Assembly: GCA_947450695.1 (NCBI GenBank)
Contig: CANFWV010000012.1
Location: 1 to 63,486, forward strand
Origin: Comamonadaceae bacterium
GTDB taxonomy: Bacteria; Pseudomonadota; Gammaproteobacteria; Burkholderiales; Burkholderiaceae_C
Length of the DNA stretch: 63,486 bases
Direction of reading: 5' to 3'
The notes beneath the pieces are model-generated. The model had not been told where the DNA came from, ran no database searches, and saw nothing but the letters and a program-made list of their open reading frames with translations. The translations under genes were made by a program, and so were the position numbers. This document shows positions 53,140-62,119 of this stretch, piece by piece. Position 1 is the stretch's first letter; each line of letters begins with the position of its first letter.

Positions 53140-53157
53140 TTCTGAGTGATCTCTTTC

Positions 53158-53538
53158 TTAATTCTCTGTTGTTTCGTCGATGGCTTTCCGCCCAGCCTCA
53201 CGCAACAACGCCGCGTTGGCATCGTCAACCTCAATCACCAAGGTCAAGATCAGCGCTGAATAAGATTTACCGTGCGGGTCAAGCGACAACGAGCGTGTCA
53301 CACCGCCACAAAGAGACTCCTCCAAGACAAGGTTGATGGCCGAAAATCGCGGCAATTCGTACCGCGTGATCCGCCCTTTCACCAGTCCCCGGAAATGCGC
53401 CTTCACCCGCTCCACCGTCACCTGCGCCAAGATGAGCGGGTAAAACTCGTCGCGGTAAGCGATGACACCAATGTTGCTGGTGTCACCTTTGTCGCCGGAG
53501 CGTGCATGCGCCAATTCGCGCAATAAAAATTGAGCCAT
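53158..53538 (-). CDS. AtuA C-terminal-domain-like small protein (ferredoxin-fold)
   Basis: A 126-residue protein matching the C-terminal part found in longer AtuA/DUF1446 proteins: LAHARSGDKGDTSNIGVIAY is the family signature, ending in a hydrophobic Asp-containing beta-rich segment. It shares one base with the AtuA stop and so is probably made in equal amount and forms a complex with it. Function is not known. Confidence 0.8.
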   Translation of the reverse strand: MAQFLLRELAHARSGDKGDTSNIGVIAYRDEFYPLILAQVTVERVKAHFRGLVKGRITRYELPRFSAINLVLEESLCGGVTRSLSLDPHGKSYSALILTLVIEVDDANAALLREAGRKAIDETTEN

Positions 53539-54917
53539 CAGAGCACCTCCTCGACAACAATCCGCGTCTGCACCGCATCACGCGGTATCAAGCAGGAATA
53601 GATGGCCAGCACTTCGCGGACGTTCCCACGCGGCAGTGAGGAACTGCAAGGTCCTTTGCCCACCAAGGTCTCGACCTCGTTGGTCAGTTTCTCTGCGTCC
53701 ACCCGGTGGCGCGTGCGACCTGCAAAGCGAATGCGGACCTCCCAAGGTTCATGACGCATAGGCGGTGCGGCATCGCCGTGCAGCGAGTTCAGCCCGATGT
53801 AGTCAACCCGAAACTCCTGCAGCACAACACCGCGAATTTTCAAGCGCTCGCGAACCACGTGCTCAGCCAGTTTGGCGCGTGCCATGCAGCCAATGCCAGC
53901 GTACGTCAGCTCGGCTTCGCCAATCCAGCCCTCCTTGATGCCCACCGACACCTTGAACTGCTCTGGCCGTGGGCGACCCCGCCCACCGCTGATACGTACT
54001 TTGTTGGGACCGATTTCATCGAGATTGACCTCGGTGAAATCCACCACCACATCGGGTGTGATGTAGTTGGCTGGGTCATGAATCTCGTACAACATTTGCT
54101 CAATGCAACTGGCCCGGCTGATCAAGCCGCCCGTACCGTCAAGCTTTGCCAGAACGCAGCTACCGTCCTCGTTGGCCTCTAAAAACGGATAACCCAGGTT
54201 GTGCAGGTCAGGCACGTCCTTGTAGCCGGGGTCGGCAAAAAATCCGCCCGAGACATTGGCTCCGCACTCGACCATATCGGCGGCAACTTGCCCTTTGCCC
54301 AGCAGGTCCCAATCGTCCTGCGCCCAACCAAATTCGTGGATCATCGGTGCCAAAAACAAAGAGCAATCGGCCCCTCGCCCGGTCAACACAATATCGGCGT
54401 TTTGCTCCAGCGCTTGAACGATCACGTCAGCACCCAGATAAGCATTCGCCGACACAATCTCGCCCACCAGAGACGACAAAGGTGCACCGGTTTCCATGAT
54501 CTTCAAGCTGTTGGCGTTGCGCACGCAGTAGTCAAGAACATCGTCGCCCAATACCGCGGCCACCTTCATCGGTCCCAGCTTCAATGCGCGAATCACTTCA
54601 ACCGTTTTTTTCAACGCAGCCAGTGGGTTGGCCGCGCCCATATTGGTAACGACTTTTGTTCCGTTGGCACGGCAGTGCGGCAGCGCAGCGGTGAAGCGCT
54701 CTTCCAGCAACTCGTTGTAGCCCTTCTCGGGGTCTTTCATGCGCAGCGTATTAGCCATGGCGATGGTGCGCTCAGCCAGCGTTTCATAAACGAGGTAATC
54801 CAGCTTGGCACGAGCTGCTAGGTCGGTGGCGGGCTCAATCCGGTCACCCGCATAAGACGCACCGGCGCCAATGCGCAGGGGCCTTCGCCCGCGCCTTGTA
54901 GTTGCATGTGTTGGCAT
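53538..54917 (-). CDS. Acyclic terpene utilization AtuA-family protein (DUF1446)
   Basis: A 459-residue member of the AtuA family, first known from terpene degradation in Pseudomonas; its biochemical role is unclear. Motifs: RIGAGASYAGDRIEPATDLA near the N-terminus, then VVTNMGAANPLAA and DIVLTGRGADCSLFLAPMIH. The start at 54917 follows GAGGA by eight bases. The C-terminal domain is a separate downstream gene. No terpene-specific genes (atuC-atuF) are nearby, so the substrate is probably something else. Confidence 0.83.
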   Translation of the reverse strand: MPTHATTRRGRRPLRIGAGASYAGDRIEPATDLAARAKLDYLVYETLAERTIAMANTLRMKDPEKGYNELLEERFTAALPHCRANGTKVVTNMGAANPLAALKKTVEVIRALKLGPMKVAAVLGDDVLDYCVRNANSLKIMETGAPLSSLVGEIVSANAYLGADVIVQALEQNADIVLTGRGADCSLFLAPMIHEFGWAQDDWDLLGKGQVAADMVECGANVSGGFFADPGYKDVPDLHNLGYPFLEANEDGSCVLAKLDGTGGLISRASCIEQMLYEIHDPANYITPDVVVDFTEVNLDEIGPNKVRISGGRGRPRPEQFKVSVGIKEGWIGEAELTYAGIGCMARAKLAEHVVRERLKIRGVVLQEFRVDYIGLNSLHGDAAPPMRHEPWEVRIRFAGRTRHRVDAEKLTNEVETLVGKGPCSSSLPRGNVREVLAIYSCLIPRDAVQTRIVVEEVL

Positions 54918-54928
54918 CGCGTTCGTCC

Positions 54929-55906
54929 TCAGTCGGCGGTTATTTTCTTGGCCCGAATGACACGTTGCCATTTGTCGATGTCACTCTTGAGTAACTTCGC
55001 GAGGTCAGCCCGTGTCGACGGCGACGGCTCAGCGCCAATGGCCAGCATCGCGTTCTTCACCGTTGGATTGGCGAGCGTACGCCGGACGGCTTGGTTGATG
55101 CGATCAAGCTCAGCAACCGGCGTCGCCTTGGGCGCGTAAATCGCATACCAGTTCGCAGAGTCAACCCCTTTGATGCCCATTTCCTGGAAAGTTTTGGTGT
55201 CGGGCAAGGTCGCGTGGCGCTGCGGCGCGGCCAAGCCAAGCGCCTTTAAATTACCAGCCTTGATGTGCGCTAGCGCCACTGGAATGTCGATAAAGATACC
55301 GTCCACATGACCGGCGATCACATCGGTGATAGCCGGGGCCACGCCCTTGTAGGGAACGTGAACCATCTTGATACCGGCGACATCGGCAAACAGCTCTGCG
55401 GCCAAATGTGGAATACTGCCGGCCCCTGAGGACGCAATGGCAGCGCCGCGGTTTTGCTTCTGGGCGTAGGCAATGAACTGCTTCACGTCGTTGGCCGGAT
55501 GCTTCGCGCCAACGACAAATACTTCGTCGGTGCTCACCACGAGCGACACCGGTTCGAAGTCGCGCACAGGGTTGAAGCTGAGTTTCTCGTACAGCGAAGG
55601 GCTGATGGCCACAGCCCCCGTGCTGGTGAGGAAAAGTGTTCGTCCATCGGGTTCTGCTTTGGCCACATATTCGGCAGCAAGCCCTGCGTTGGCGCCGGCC
55701 CGGTTCTCCACAATCATGTTGAGGCCCAACTCTTGCCCGAGTTGCGTGCTGATGATCCGTGCCACCGCATCAATCGGTCCACCCGGGCTAAAACCGACCA
55801 CCATTTTGGCGTTGCTGGGTTGGGCAAAAGCCAGTGGCATAACACCCAAAGTGATCAGCGCCGCCAGTGACAGTAAGGCGCGCAATGCGATGTATCTCAG
55901 GTTCAT
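54929..55906 (-). CDS. Bug/TctC-family periplasmic binding protein (with AtuA)
   Basis: A 325-residue binding protein with Sec signal (LLSLAALITLGVMPLAFAQ) and family motifs (KMVVGFSPGGPIDAVARIIS, then MVHVPYKGVAPAITDVIAG). It is the first gene of the minus-strand operon Bug-AtuA-AtuA C-like-Ldh2 and diverges from the DapA-like gene. Confidence 0.9.
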   Translation of the reverse strand: MNLRYIALRALLSLAALITLGVMPLAFAQPSNAKMVVGFSPGGPIDAVARIISTQLGQELGLNMIVENRAGANAGLAAEYVAKAEPDGRTLFLTSTGAVAISPSLYEKLSFNPVRDFEPVSLVVSTDEVFVVGAKHPANDVKQFIAYAQKQNRGAAIASSGAGSIPHLAAELFADVAGIKMVHVPYKGVAPAITDVIAGHVDGIFIDIPVALAHIKAGNLKALGLAAPQRHATLPDTKTFQEMGIKGVDSANWYAIYAPKATPVAELDRINQAVRRTLANPTVKNAMLAIGAEPSPSTRADLAKLLKSDIDKWQRVIRAKKITAD

Positions 55907-55981
55907 GTTGTCCCCTCATGTTTTTAAGTGTTCAGCGTCGCACTAAGGAAAACCCGTAGCTTGGCGCAAGCAAAAAGCCGA

Positions 55982-55993
55982 TCTAATTATCTA
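55982..55993 (-). promoter_or_regulatory. Shared 12-mer TAGATAATTAGA between the Bug-AtuA and DapA-like operons
   Basis: The minus-strand sequence is identical to the 12-mer at 49709-49720. It sits in the 133-base control region between two divergent operons, 76 bases from the Bug start and 46 from the DapA-like start. The likely reading is a shared operator. Confidence 0.5.
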
Positions 55994-56039
55994 CCTACAG
56001 AGTTGATTTCAAGCCAAGACCACTGCAAAAGGAATCGTC

Positions 56040-57029
56040 GTGAACGAGCCAGACCGCGCTTCAAAAACCGCCCACCGAGAGACTAAATCGCTGGTCATGA
56101 GCGGTTTGTACCCCGCCACCTTGACCCCCTTCAACGCGGACTTCAGCATCGACCTGCCAGCCCTGCGCGAGCACCTTAAGACGATTGCCCGCACACCGGG
56201 TGTCAAGGGCTTGGTCGTCAACGGGGGCTTGGGCGAACTGCTCCAGCTCAGCCTGGAAGAGCAGGTCTTGGTGGTCCAGGAAACTGCACGCGTTGTGCAA
56301 GCTGGGCAGCTCATCGTCGCGGGGGTCTCATGCAGCAATGTCCAGCAGGCCGCAACCAGCGCACTCGCCGTGAAGCAAGCTGGTGCCCAAGCGCTGTTGG
56401 TGTTCCCACCTTTCGACAACCGGGCCTATCGACGCTTGACAGCCCACACGCCAGCGGTGGTGGCGTACTTCAGAGAACTCGGTAACGCCGTCGGCCTGCC
56501 GATGATCATTTTTCAATATGGGCCGCAAAGTGGATGCGCCTATTCAGTGGAGACGCTGCTGGCCCTTGCAGAGCTACCGCAAGTGGTCGCGGTGAAAGCC
56601 ACCTCCGGCAGCTTAGAAGCTTACAAGCCGCTGTGGGACGCGCTGCAAGACAAGCTCTCCATCATGGCCGCCGTAGATGGCCCGCCCCTGGTGGAGATGC
56701 TGGCCTACGGCGCGCATGGCGCCTTGATTGGCATCAGCACCATCGGCACATCGCTTTGGGTCAACTTGGTGGACGCTCACCGTCGGGGCGACCGAGAGAG
56801 TGCTCGAGAAATATTCGTCAATGGCTGCGCGCCTCTCATGGCCAGGGTATGGGAAAACCACCTCCCCACCCGCATCTCCAGCGAGGTCGCCGCGACCAAA
56901 GAAGCCTTGGTGCAAATGGGCCAGCTGCCCTCCTCCCGCGTGCGTCCACCAGCCATCGATGTCAACGACGCAGTGCGCGCTGAAATACGCTTGGCATTGA
57001 TCGAAGCAGGTCTGATTCAAGCAACCTAA
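56040..57029 (+). CDS. DapA-family aldolase/hydro-lyase-like protein
   Basis: A 329-residue TIM-barrel protein of the dihydrodipicolinate synthase/N-acetylneuraminate lyase family. The Schiff-base Lys is in QVVAVKATSGS and the Tyr in IFQYGPQSG. The Thr-Thr of true DapA (GTTGE) is replaced (NGGLGE), so lysine synthesis is unlikely and a pyruvate-dependent aldolase or dehydratase role on another acid is more likely. The GTG start has AAAGGA six bases upstream. Confidence 0.85.
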   Translation: MNEPDRASKTAHRETKSLVMSGLYPATLTPFNADFSIDLPALREHLKTIARTPGVKGLVVNGGLGELLQLSLEEQVLVVQETARVVQAGQLIVAGVSCSNVQQAATSALAVKQAGAQALLVFPPFDNRAYRRLTAHTPAVVAYFRELGNAVGLPMIIFQYGPQSGCAYSVETLLALAELPQVVAVKATSGSLEAYKPLWDALQDKLSIMAAVDGPPLVEMLAYGAHGALIGISTIGTSLWVNLVDAHRRGDRESAREIFVNGCAPLMARVWENHLPTRISSEVAATKEALVQMGQLPSSRVRPPAIDVNDAVRAEIRLALIEAGLIQAT

Positions 57030-57037
57030 AGTCATCC

Positions 57038-58003
57038 ATGCAACAAATAAAAATACTCCTTAGCACCTTAGCGCTGCTCGCCAGTACGGGGCTTGTGGCC
57101 CAGACCTTTCCTGCGAAACCCGTCAAGCTGGTGGTGCCGTTTCCAGCCGGTGGCGTGGGTGACCTTGTGGCCCGCACCATCAGCACCAAGCTGGCGGCAC
57201 ATCTAGGCCAATCTGTGGTGGTCGACAACAAGGTCGGTGCCAGTGCCATCATCGGTTCCGAGTTTGTCGCCCATGCGGCCCCCGACGGCTATACCCTCTT
57301 GGTGGCAAGTCTGCCCGTCTTGTCGATCAACCCCTTGCAGTTCAAGGACCTGCCCTACGCGCCCGAGAAAGACTTGGTGCCGGTTACGCTGATCGCCAAT
57401 CAGCCTTATCTCATCGCCGTGCATCCCTCGGTGACGGTCAACACCTTGGGCGAGTTCATTGAGCAGGCCAAGAAACAACCCGGCAAGTACAACTTCGGCT
57501 CGTCATCGAGCTCCATCTACCTGGCCACGGAGTTGCTGAGCAGCCGGGCCGGCATCAAGCTGAACCATGTGCCGTACAAAGGCAGTGCCCCCGCGTTGAA
57601 TGACCTGCTGGGCGGACACATTGATTTATTGCTGGACACCTTCAGCACGCTGTGGCCCCAAGTCAGCTCGGGCAAGCTCAAAGCCCTCGCCATCACAACG
57701 CCAACCCGCAGCGCTCTTGCAAGCGCAGTGCCCAGCTACATTGAAGCCGGCCTGAAGGACATGAACATCACCTCTTGGCAAGCCATCATGGCCCCGGCTG
57801 GAACCCCTCAGTCCGTGATCGACACCCTCAACGCGGCCATCAACAAAACGCTCCAGTCGCCCGACGTCATCGAAAGCTTGCGTCAGAACGGTGTGACACC
57901 CCAAAGCGGATCGCCCGCCGTGGCCGCCACATTCATCAAGCGCGAATCAGATTTGTGGCGCGGCATTGCCAAGCAGGTCAACATGGTGCCGGGGTCTATG
58001 TAG
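57038..58003 (+). CDS. Bug/TctC-family periplasmic binding protein (with DapA-like)
   Basis: A 321-residue binding protein with Sec signal (LSTLALLASTGLVAQT) and family motifs (FPAKPVKLVVPFPAGGVGDL, then KLNHVPYKGSAPALNDLLGG). It lies eight bases after the DapA-like gene. It converges with the FAH-family gene 23 bases away. Confidence 0.9.
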   Translation: MQQIKILLSTLALLASTGLVAQTFPAKPVKLVVPFPAGGVGDLVARTISTKLAAHLGQSVVVDNKVGASAIIGSEFVAHAAPDGYTLLVASLPVLSINPLQFKDLPYAPEKDLVPVTLIANQPYLIAVHPSVTVNTLGEFIEQAKKQPGKYNFGSSSSSIYLATELLSSRAGIKLNHVPYKGSAPALNDLLGGHIDLLLDTFSTLWPQVSSGKLKALAITTPTRSALASAVPSYIEAGLKDMNITSWQAIMAPAGTPQSVIDTLNAAINKTLQSPDVIESLRQNGVTPQSGSPAVAATFIKRESDLWRGIAKQVNMVPGSM

Positions 58004-58026
58004 ACCGTTTCGCCACAGGCGGTGGC

Positions 58027-58809
58027 TCAGGCCTTCACCACACGGTTAGACAGCACACCAATGTTGTCATTGACGACCTCCACCAGATCCCCCGGTTGCA
58101 GCGCCGGTAGCGTGGGGCCGTCGCAGCCCAGCCAAATCACGTCGCCTGGGTGCAGCGTGACAAATTCAGTCATGCGAACCAGAAAATGTTCCAAACTGAA
58201 GATCATGTTGACGGTGCTGTAAGAAGACGCTTCAACCCCATTCACCCGCACCGAAATAATCTGCTGCGTCGGGTCCAGTGTGGTGCTCACCACCGGCCCC
58301 ATTGGCTTGAAGGTGTCGATGTTTTTAGCGCGCCAGAGCGTGCTGTCAGACATTTGGTAGTCACGTTCACTCAGGTCATTGCCCAGCGTGTAGCCGGCGA
58401 TGCAGTCCAGCGCGTTGTCGGGCGTCAGGTCTTTGGCTTTGCGCCCGACGATGGCCACCAACTCCCCCTCAAACTCAATGCTGCCTTTGGAGCTTCGGGG
58501 GATCACAATATTGCCGCCGCTGCCCACCAAGGCATTCGGGGAGCGGTACCCAATGTCCGCCTGCTGCGGCACCTTGAGCGTCATGCCGTGGTAGTTGTTG
58601 GCCCACTCAATATGGTCCCTGAAATTACGCCCGGCGGCATAAAAATTCTGCGGCATCACCGGCGGCAACAAAGTCAGTTCGTCAAAAAGAAAGGTTCGCC
58701 CCGTGTAATGAACCTGTTCCAAAGGCGGGCCTGACAGCTCCAGCACGTCGTTGCCGACGATCGAACCATAGCTCGGGCCTGTGGGCAGTTCAAAGCGACA
58801 CCACTTCAT
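58027..58809 (-). CDS. FAH-family hydrolase (second copy)
   Basis: A 260-residue fumarylacetoacetate-hydrolase-fold protein. Metal ligands are in IEFEGELVAIVG and TLGNDLSERDYQ, and PGDVIWLGCDG follows. It belongs to the type acting on 2,4-dioxo acids or catechol-pathway products; the substrate is unknown. The ATG shares its A with the Bug stop (TGATG). Confidence 0.85.
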   Translation of the reverse strand: MKWCRFELPTGPSYGSIVGNDVLELSGPPLEQVHYTGRTFLFDELTLLPPVMPQNFYAAGRNFRDHIEWANNYHGMTLKVPQQADIGYRSPNALVGSGGNIVIPRSSKGSIEFEGELVAIVGRKAKDLTPDNALDCIAGYTLGNDLSERDYQMSDSTLWRAKNIDTFKPMGPVVSTTLDPTQQIISVRVNGVEASSYSTVNMIFSLEHFLVRMTEFVTLHPGDVIWLGCDGPTLPALQPGDLVEVVNDNIGVLSNRVVKA

Positions 58810-59783
58810 CAGTCCACCTTGATGTTGGCTGCTTTGACAACACGCCCCACGCGCTCAGACGTTTTGGCGATGTAAGCCGCAAAGTCTTTGGGCGAGATGC
58901 CACCGGGGTCCAACATTTGGTCGTCCAGCCGCTTTTTAAAATCGTCGCTGTTGATCACGTTCAGCAACTCAGCGTACAAACGCGTCACCACCGGTGCGGG
59001 CGTCCCTGCTGGCACAAACGCACCGATCCAGCCGGTCATTTCAAAGCCTGGCAAAAACTCAGCCACAGCCGGCACATCAGGCAGTTTAGGGTTGCGCTTG
59101 GCGCTCACCACAGCGAGCGGTCGCAAGCGCGCTGCATTGTTGGTCACCAACAGCGGTGACTCAAAAATCAGGTCCACCTGCCCGGACATCACATCCGTCA
59201 GGGGCGAGTTTTTATAAGGAATGTGCAGCATGTCGATGCCCGCCGCATTCTTAAACATCTCCCCCAAAATATGAGAAATATGCCCTGCCCCATAACTGGC
59301 AAAGCTGTACTTGCCGGGCTGCTGGCGGGACACGTCAATCACCTCTTTCAAAGACACTGGCCCGGTCTTTGAGTTCGTCACCAAGAGAGGCGCACCCGAA
59401 TAAATCAGCGTGACGGGGATAAAACTTGTCTGCGGATTGAAGGGCAGTTTGTACAGATGCTCGTTGGTGGTGAACAAGCCACTTGAGCCGATCAACACCG
59501 TGTAGCCGTCGGCTGGGGCCTTGGCCACATAGGCCGCGCCAATGTTGCCGCCCGCGCCCACCCGGTTTTCAACCACCACCGGCTGCTTCAAGTTTTTTGA
59601 CAGCTTTTCAGCCAACACCCGTGCGGCCAAGTCGCCCGCGTTGCCAGGGGGAACCGGCAGTACAAACGTGATGGTCTTGCTGGGGTAGTCATCTGCCGCG
59701 AATGCGATCGGCGCCGCGATCAAAAATGAAACAGCGAACCCCAGCGCAGACAAGACAACCGAACTGGCGCGTGCACACGTCAT
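58809..59783 (-). CDS. Bug/TctC-family periplasmic binding protein (with SDR and FAH)
   Basis: A 324-residue binding protein with a Sec signal (FAVSFLIAAPIAFAADD) and family motifs (YPSKTITFVLPVPPGNAGDL, then MLHIPYKNSPLTDVMSGQ). I chose the ATG at 59783, eight bases after GAGG. It lies ten bases after the SDR gene and overlaps the FAH gene start. Confidence 0.9.
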   Translation of the reverse strand: MTCARASSVVLSALGFAVSFLIAAPIAFAADDYPSKTITFVLPVPPGNAGDLAARVLAEKLSKNLKQPVVVENRVGAGGNIGAAYVAKAPADGYTVLIGSSGLFTTNEHLYKLPFNPQTSFIPVTLIYSGAPLLVTNSKTGPVSLKEVIDVSRQQPGKYSFASYGAGHISHILGEMFKNAAGIDMLHIPYKNSPLTDVMSGQVDLIFESPLLVTNNAARLRPLAVVSAKRNPKLPDVPAVAEFLPGFEMTGWIGAFVPAGTPAPVVTRLYAELLNVINSDDFKKRLDDQMLDPGGISPKDFAAYIAKTSERVGRVVKAANIKVD

Positions 59784-59793
59784 GTCACTTCCC

Positions 59794-60528
59794 TCACTTG
59801 CTTTGATGAGACGCCAACCATGTGTCGGCATTGATCCATTCACCCTGAAGCGCACATGACGGCAAGGCCAACTCCACAAAAAGTGGCGCAATGGCTTCCG
59901 GCGGTTTCAAGGTCATCGGGTCTTCAGACGGAGCCGCGTCTGCCCGCATCTTGGTGCGTGTCGCCATCGGGCTCACGGTGTTGACCCGAATCGGCGTGTC
60001 TTTAGCTTCAATCATGTAGACCCGCGCCAAGCTCTCCAGCGCCGCCTTGCTCACAGCGTAAGAGCCCGTGCCCGCTTTGGCCACAGTGGCCACTTGCGCA
60101 CTCAAAATAATGACGCGCCCGGCGTCTGACTTTTTCAGCAGCGCGTCCAAGCCTTGTAGCAGCAACAAGTTGGCATGCACGTTCACCTGAAAGGTCTGGC
60201 GCCATGTGTCCATGGGGTACGAAATGATGGGCTTGCGCGCACCGAGAGAAGCCGCATTGGCGACAAAAATATCCAGCTTCGGAAACTGACGGGCAATCTC
60301 TTGGGTGGCCGCACGAATGGAGTCGTCGCTCTCTTGGTCCAGCTCAACCACGACCACTTTGGCGCCAGTGGCTGTCAGCTCGGCGGCCACTTTTTTCAGG
60401 GCAGTGAGATTTCTGGCGGCCAGAATGCAAGTGGCCCCTTCGCGTGCATATTCTTGGGCGATGGCCAACCCGATTCCCCGATTAGCCCCCGTGATCAGTG
60501 CCACTCGACCCACTAGACGTCCGCTCAT
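59794..60528 (-). CDS. Short-chain dehydrogenase/reductase (SDR)
   Basis: A 244-residue classical SDR: cofactor loop ITGANRGIGLAIAQ, NAASLGA in place of NNAG, active-site Ser in RVIILSAQVATVA and YxxxK in SYAVSKAALES. It oxidises or reduces an unknown alcohol/ketone. I chose the ATG at 60528 (AGGAG five bases upstream). It is the first gene of the SDR-Bug-FAH operon. Confidence 0.87.
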   Translation of the reverse strand: MSGRLVGRVALITGANRGIGLAIAQEYAREGATCILAARNLTALKKVAAELTATGAKVVVVELDQESDDSIRAATQEIARQFPKLDIFVANAASLGARKPIISYPMDTWRQTFQVNVHANLLLLQGLDALLKKSDAGRVIILSAQVATVAKAGTGSYAVSKAALESLARVYMIEAKDTPIRVNTVSPMATRTKMRADAAPSEDPMTLKPPEAIAPLFVELALPSCALQGEWINADTWLASHQSK

Positions 60529-60595
60529 GAAAACTCCTGGTTTCAAAATAAAACAGCTCGGAAAAGTTGAATTTTACTGAGCGTATTTTTTTTGA

Positions 60596-60614
60596 AATAG
60601 GTGTAAACACTATT
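60596..60614. promoter_or_regulatory. Near-palindrome upstream of the SDR operon
   Basis: AATAGGTGTAAACACTATT is palindromic apart from one base of slippage (GTGT/ACAC flanked by AATA/TATT). It lies about 70 bases upstream of the SDR start and is followed by T-rich sequence. A repressor or activator site is possible. It is not the TAGATAATTAGA element. Confidence 0.4.
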
Positions 60615-60640
60615 CCGTCTAGCGTTCCCAAGCCCTCACA

Positions 60641-62119
60641 TCAGGCTTGGAGCAAGGTTCTCAAAGACTGAACTCGTGTCAGTTTTTCCAGCTCAAACAC
60701 CGTCTTAATCAGCTGCTTGGTTTTGGGTTTGCCGAGCACCGGATTCATCAAGTCCGTGGCTTTGTCGATCACCTCTTGACGCGTCATCGGGTTGCGGGGC
60801 GTGCCACGCACCGCTTCCACTTTTTGCGACAAACGCGTGCCGTCTTTGAGCGTCACTTCCACAATAGCAACCCGCACCGGCAGCAGCGCGGTCAGCGCCT
60901 CGTCCTTCACCAACACCACCTTGCTGCGCTGCGCCAAAGTGGCTGCCTCGCGCATGCGGGCTTTGTCGTGTGCGGCTTTGAAAGAGGCGGTGCGGTCCAT
61001 CAACATCACGGCCATCATGTGCTGCAGGCAAATGTCGGGCATGTCGCGGTTGTCCACCACTTTGGCCACAGACGGTTCCAGCCGAACAATGACTTCAGTC
61101 ACGTCATCTGCGGTGAACGGTTTTTGGGCCTGCAGCAACTCCAGCGCATCCAGCGGACCTTGAATCGGCGAGCCCACCGTCCACTTTTTGATGTCGGTCA
61201 GCGTCACCTCATGGCGCTTGCCCAGCCCGTCAATGAGCAACTCTGTTTTAGCGGTCGGGGCATACGCCTCAAAGAAATTGTCCGCCCCTGAAAACACATC
61301 TTGAATGCCGTTCCAACCGGTTTTGACCAACAGCGCTGACGTCACCCCGCTGCGTGCCGGCATGCCACCAAACACGAAGGCTTTTTCGATGTGGTCGACA
61401 TCTCTGCCCCATGACGCAATGCCGGAAGACTGCTGCGCCGTGTAGTCCAGCATCCAGCGCATCTGCTCGGCGTTCAAACTCGCCAAACTGCCGGCCGTTG
61501 CAGCTGCACCAAAGACACCTGCAATGCTGTGTGAGCTCTTGTGGCTGGCGTAGCTGAAGGTCGGTCCGCCCATGGCCATCAACACCCGTGTGCCGACGTC
61601 GTAGCCCAACACCACAGAGCGGATGAACTGCGCGCCACTGGCATTGAAATATTCACCACAAGCCCAAGCCGCAGGGACGATGGCGCAGCCGGGGTGTGAG
61701 CGAGAGCGCCCGTGCGAGTCATCGGTTTCGTCCGAGTGCGCCATGACGCCATGCGCCAGCGCCGCGTCAATCGGCCCCGCCGTGCGCTTGCTGCCAATCA
61801 CCGAGCATTTGCCCGCTGCAACGTGTTGCTGAAGGTAGCGGTAAGCCGCTTTGCCCGGCTCCAATTGGCCGCCAGAAACAATAGCCGCCAACGTGTCCAA
61901 GATGTGCTGCTTGGCCTGCTCAACCACCTCCGCCGGCAAAGCGCTGCCAGCAGCTTGCGCCATGTGTTCGCTCAACACCCGCATGGTCTCCCCCAAGTTC
62001 GGGGTGCTCACAGATGTCTGCGCCGCAGCGTTGAAAAAAGGCACAGCACCGACGGCGGCCCCGTGCTTGAGAAGCGAGCGCCTAGAAAAAAGAGAGTTCG
62101 GGGACTGGTTTTGATGCAT
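60641..62119 (-). CDS. MmgE/PrpD-family protein with a Tat signal peptide
   Basis: A 492-residue second PrpD-family protein. It begins with a twin-arginine signal (FSRRSLLKHGAAVGAVPFFN), so it is probably folded and cofactor-loaded before export to the periplasm. The family core is clear (GVMAHSDETDDSHGRSRSHP, then VLGYDVGTRVLMAMGGPTFS). Members of this family are normally cytoplasmic. It is a single-gene unit with 388 bases of non-coding DNA upstream. Confidence 0.85.
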   Translation of the reverse strand: MHQNQSPNSLFSRRSLLKHGAAVGAVPFFNAAAQTSVSTPNLGETMRVLSEHMAQAAGSALPAEVVEQAKQHILDTLAAIVSGGQLEPGKAAYRYLQQHVAAGKCSVIGSKRTAGPIDAALAHGVMAHSDETDDSHGRSRSHPGCAIVPAAWACGEYFNASGAQFIRSVVLGYDVGTRVLMAMGGPTFSYASHKSSHSIAGVFGAAATAGSLASLNAEQMRWMLDYTAQQSSGIASWGRDVDHIEKAFVFGGMPARSGVTSALLVKTGWNGIQDVFSGADNFFEAYAPTAKTELLIDGLGKRHEVTLTDIKKWTVGSPIQGPLDALELLQAQKPFTADDVTEVIVRLEPSVAKVVDNRDMPDICLQHMMAVMLMDRTASFKAAHDKARMREAATLAQRSKVVLVKDEALTALLPVRVAIVEVTLKDGTRLSQKVEAVRGTPRNPMTRQEVIDKATDLMNPVLGKPKTKQLIKTVFELEKLTRVQSLRTLLQA

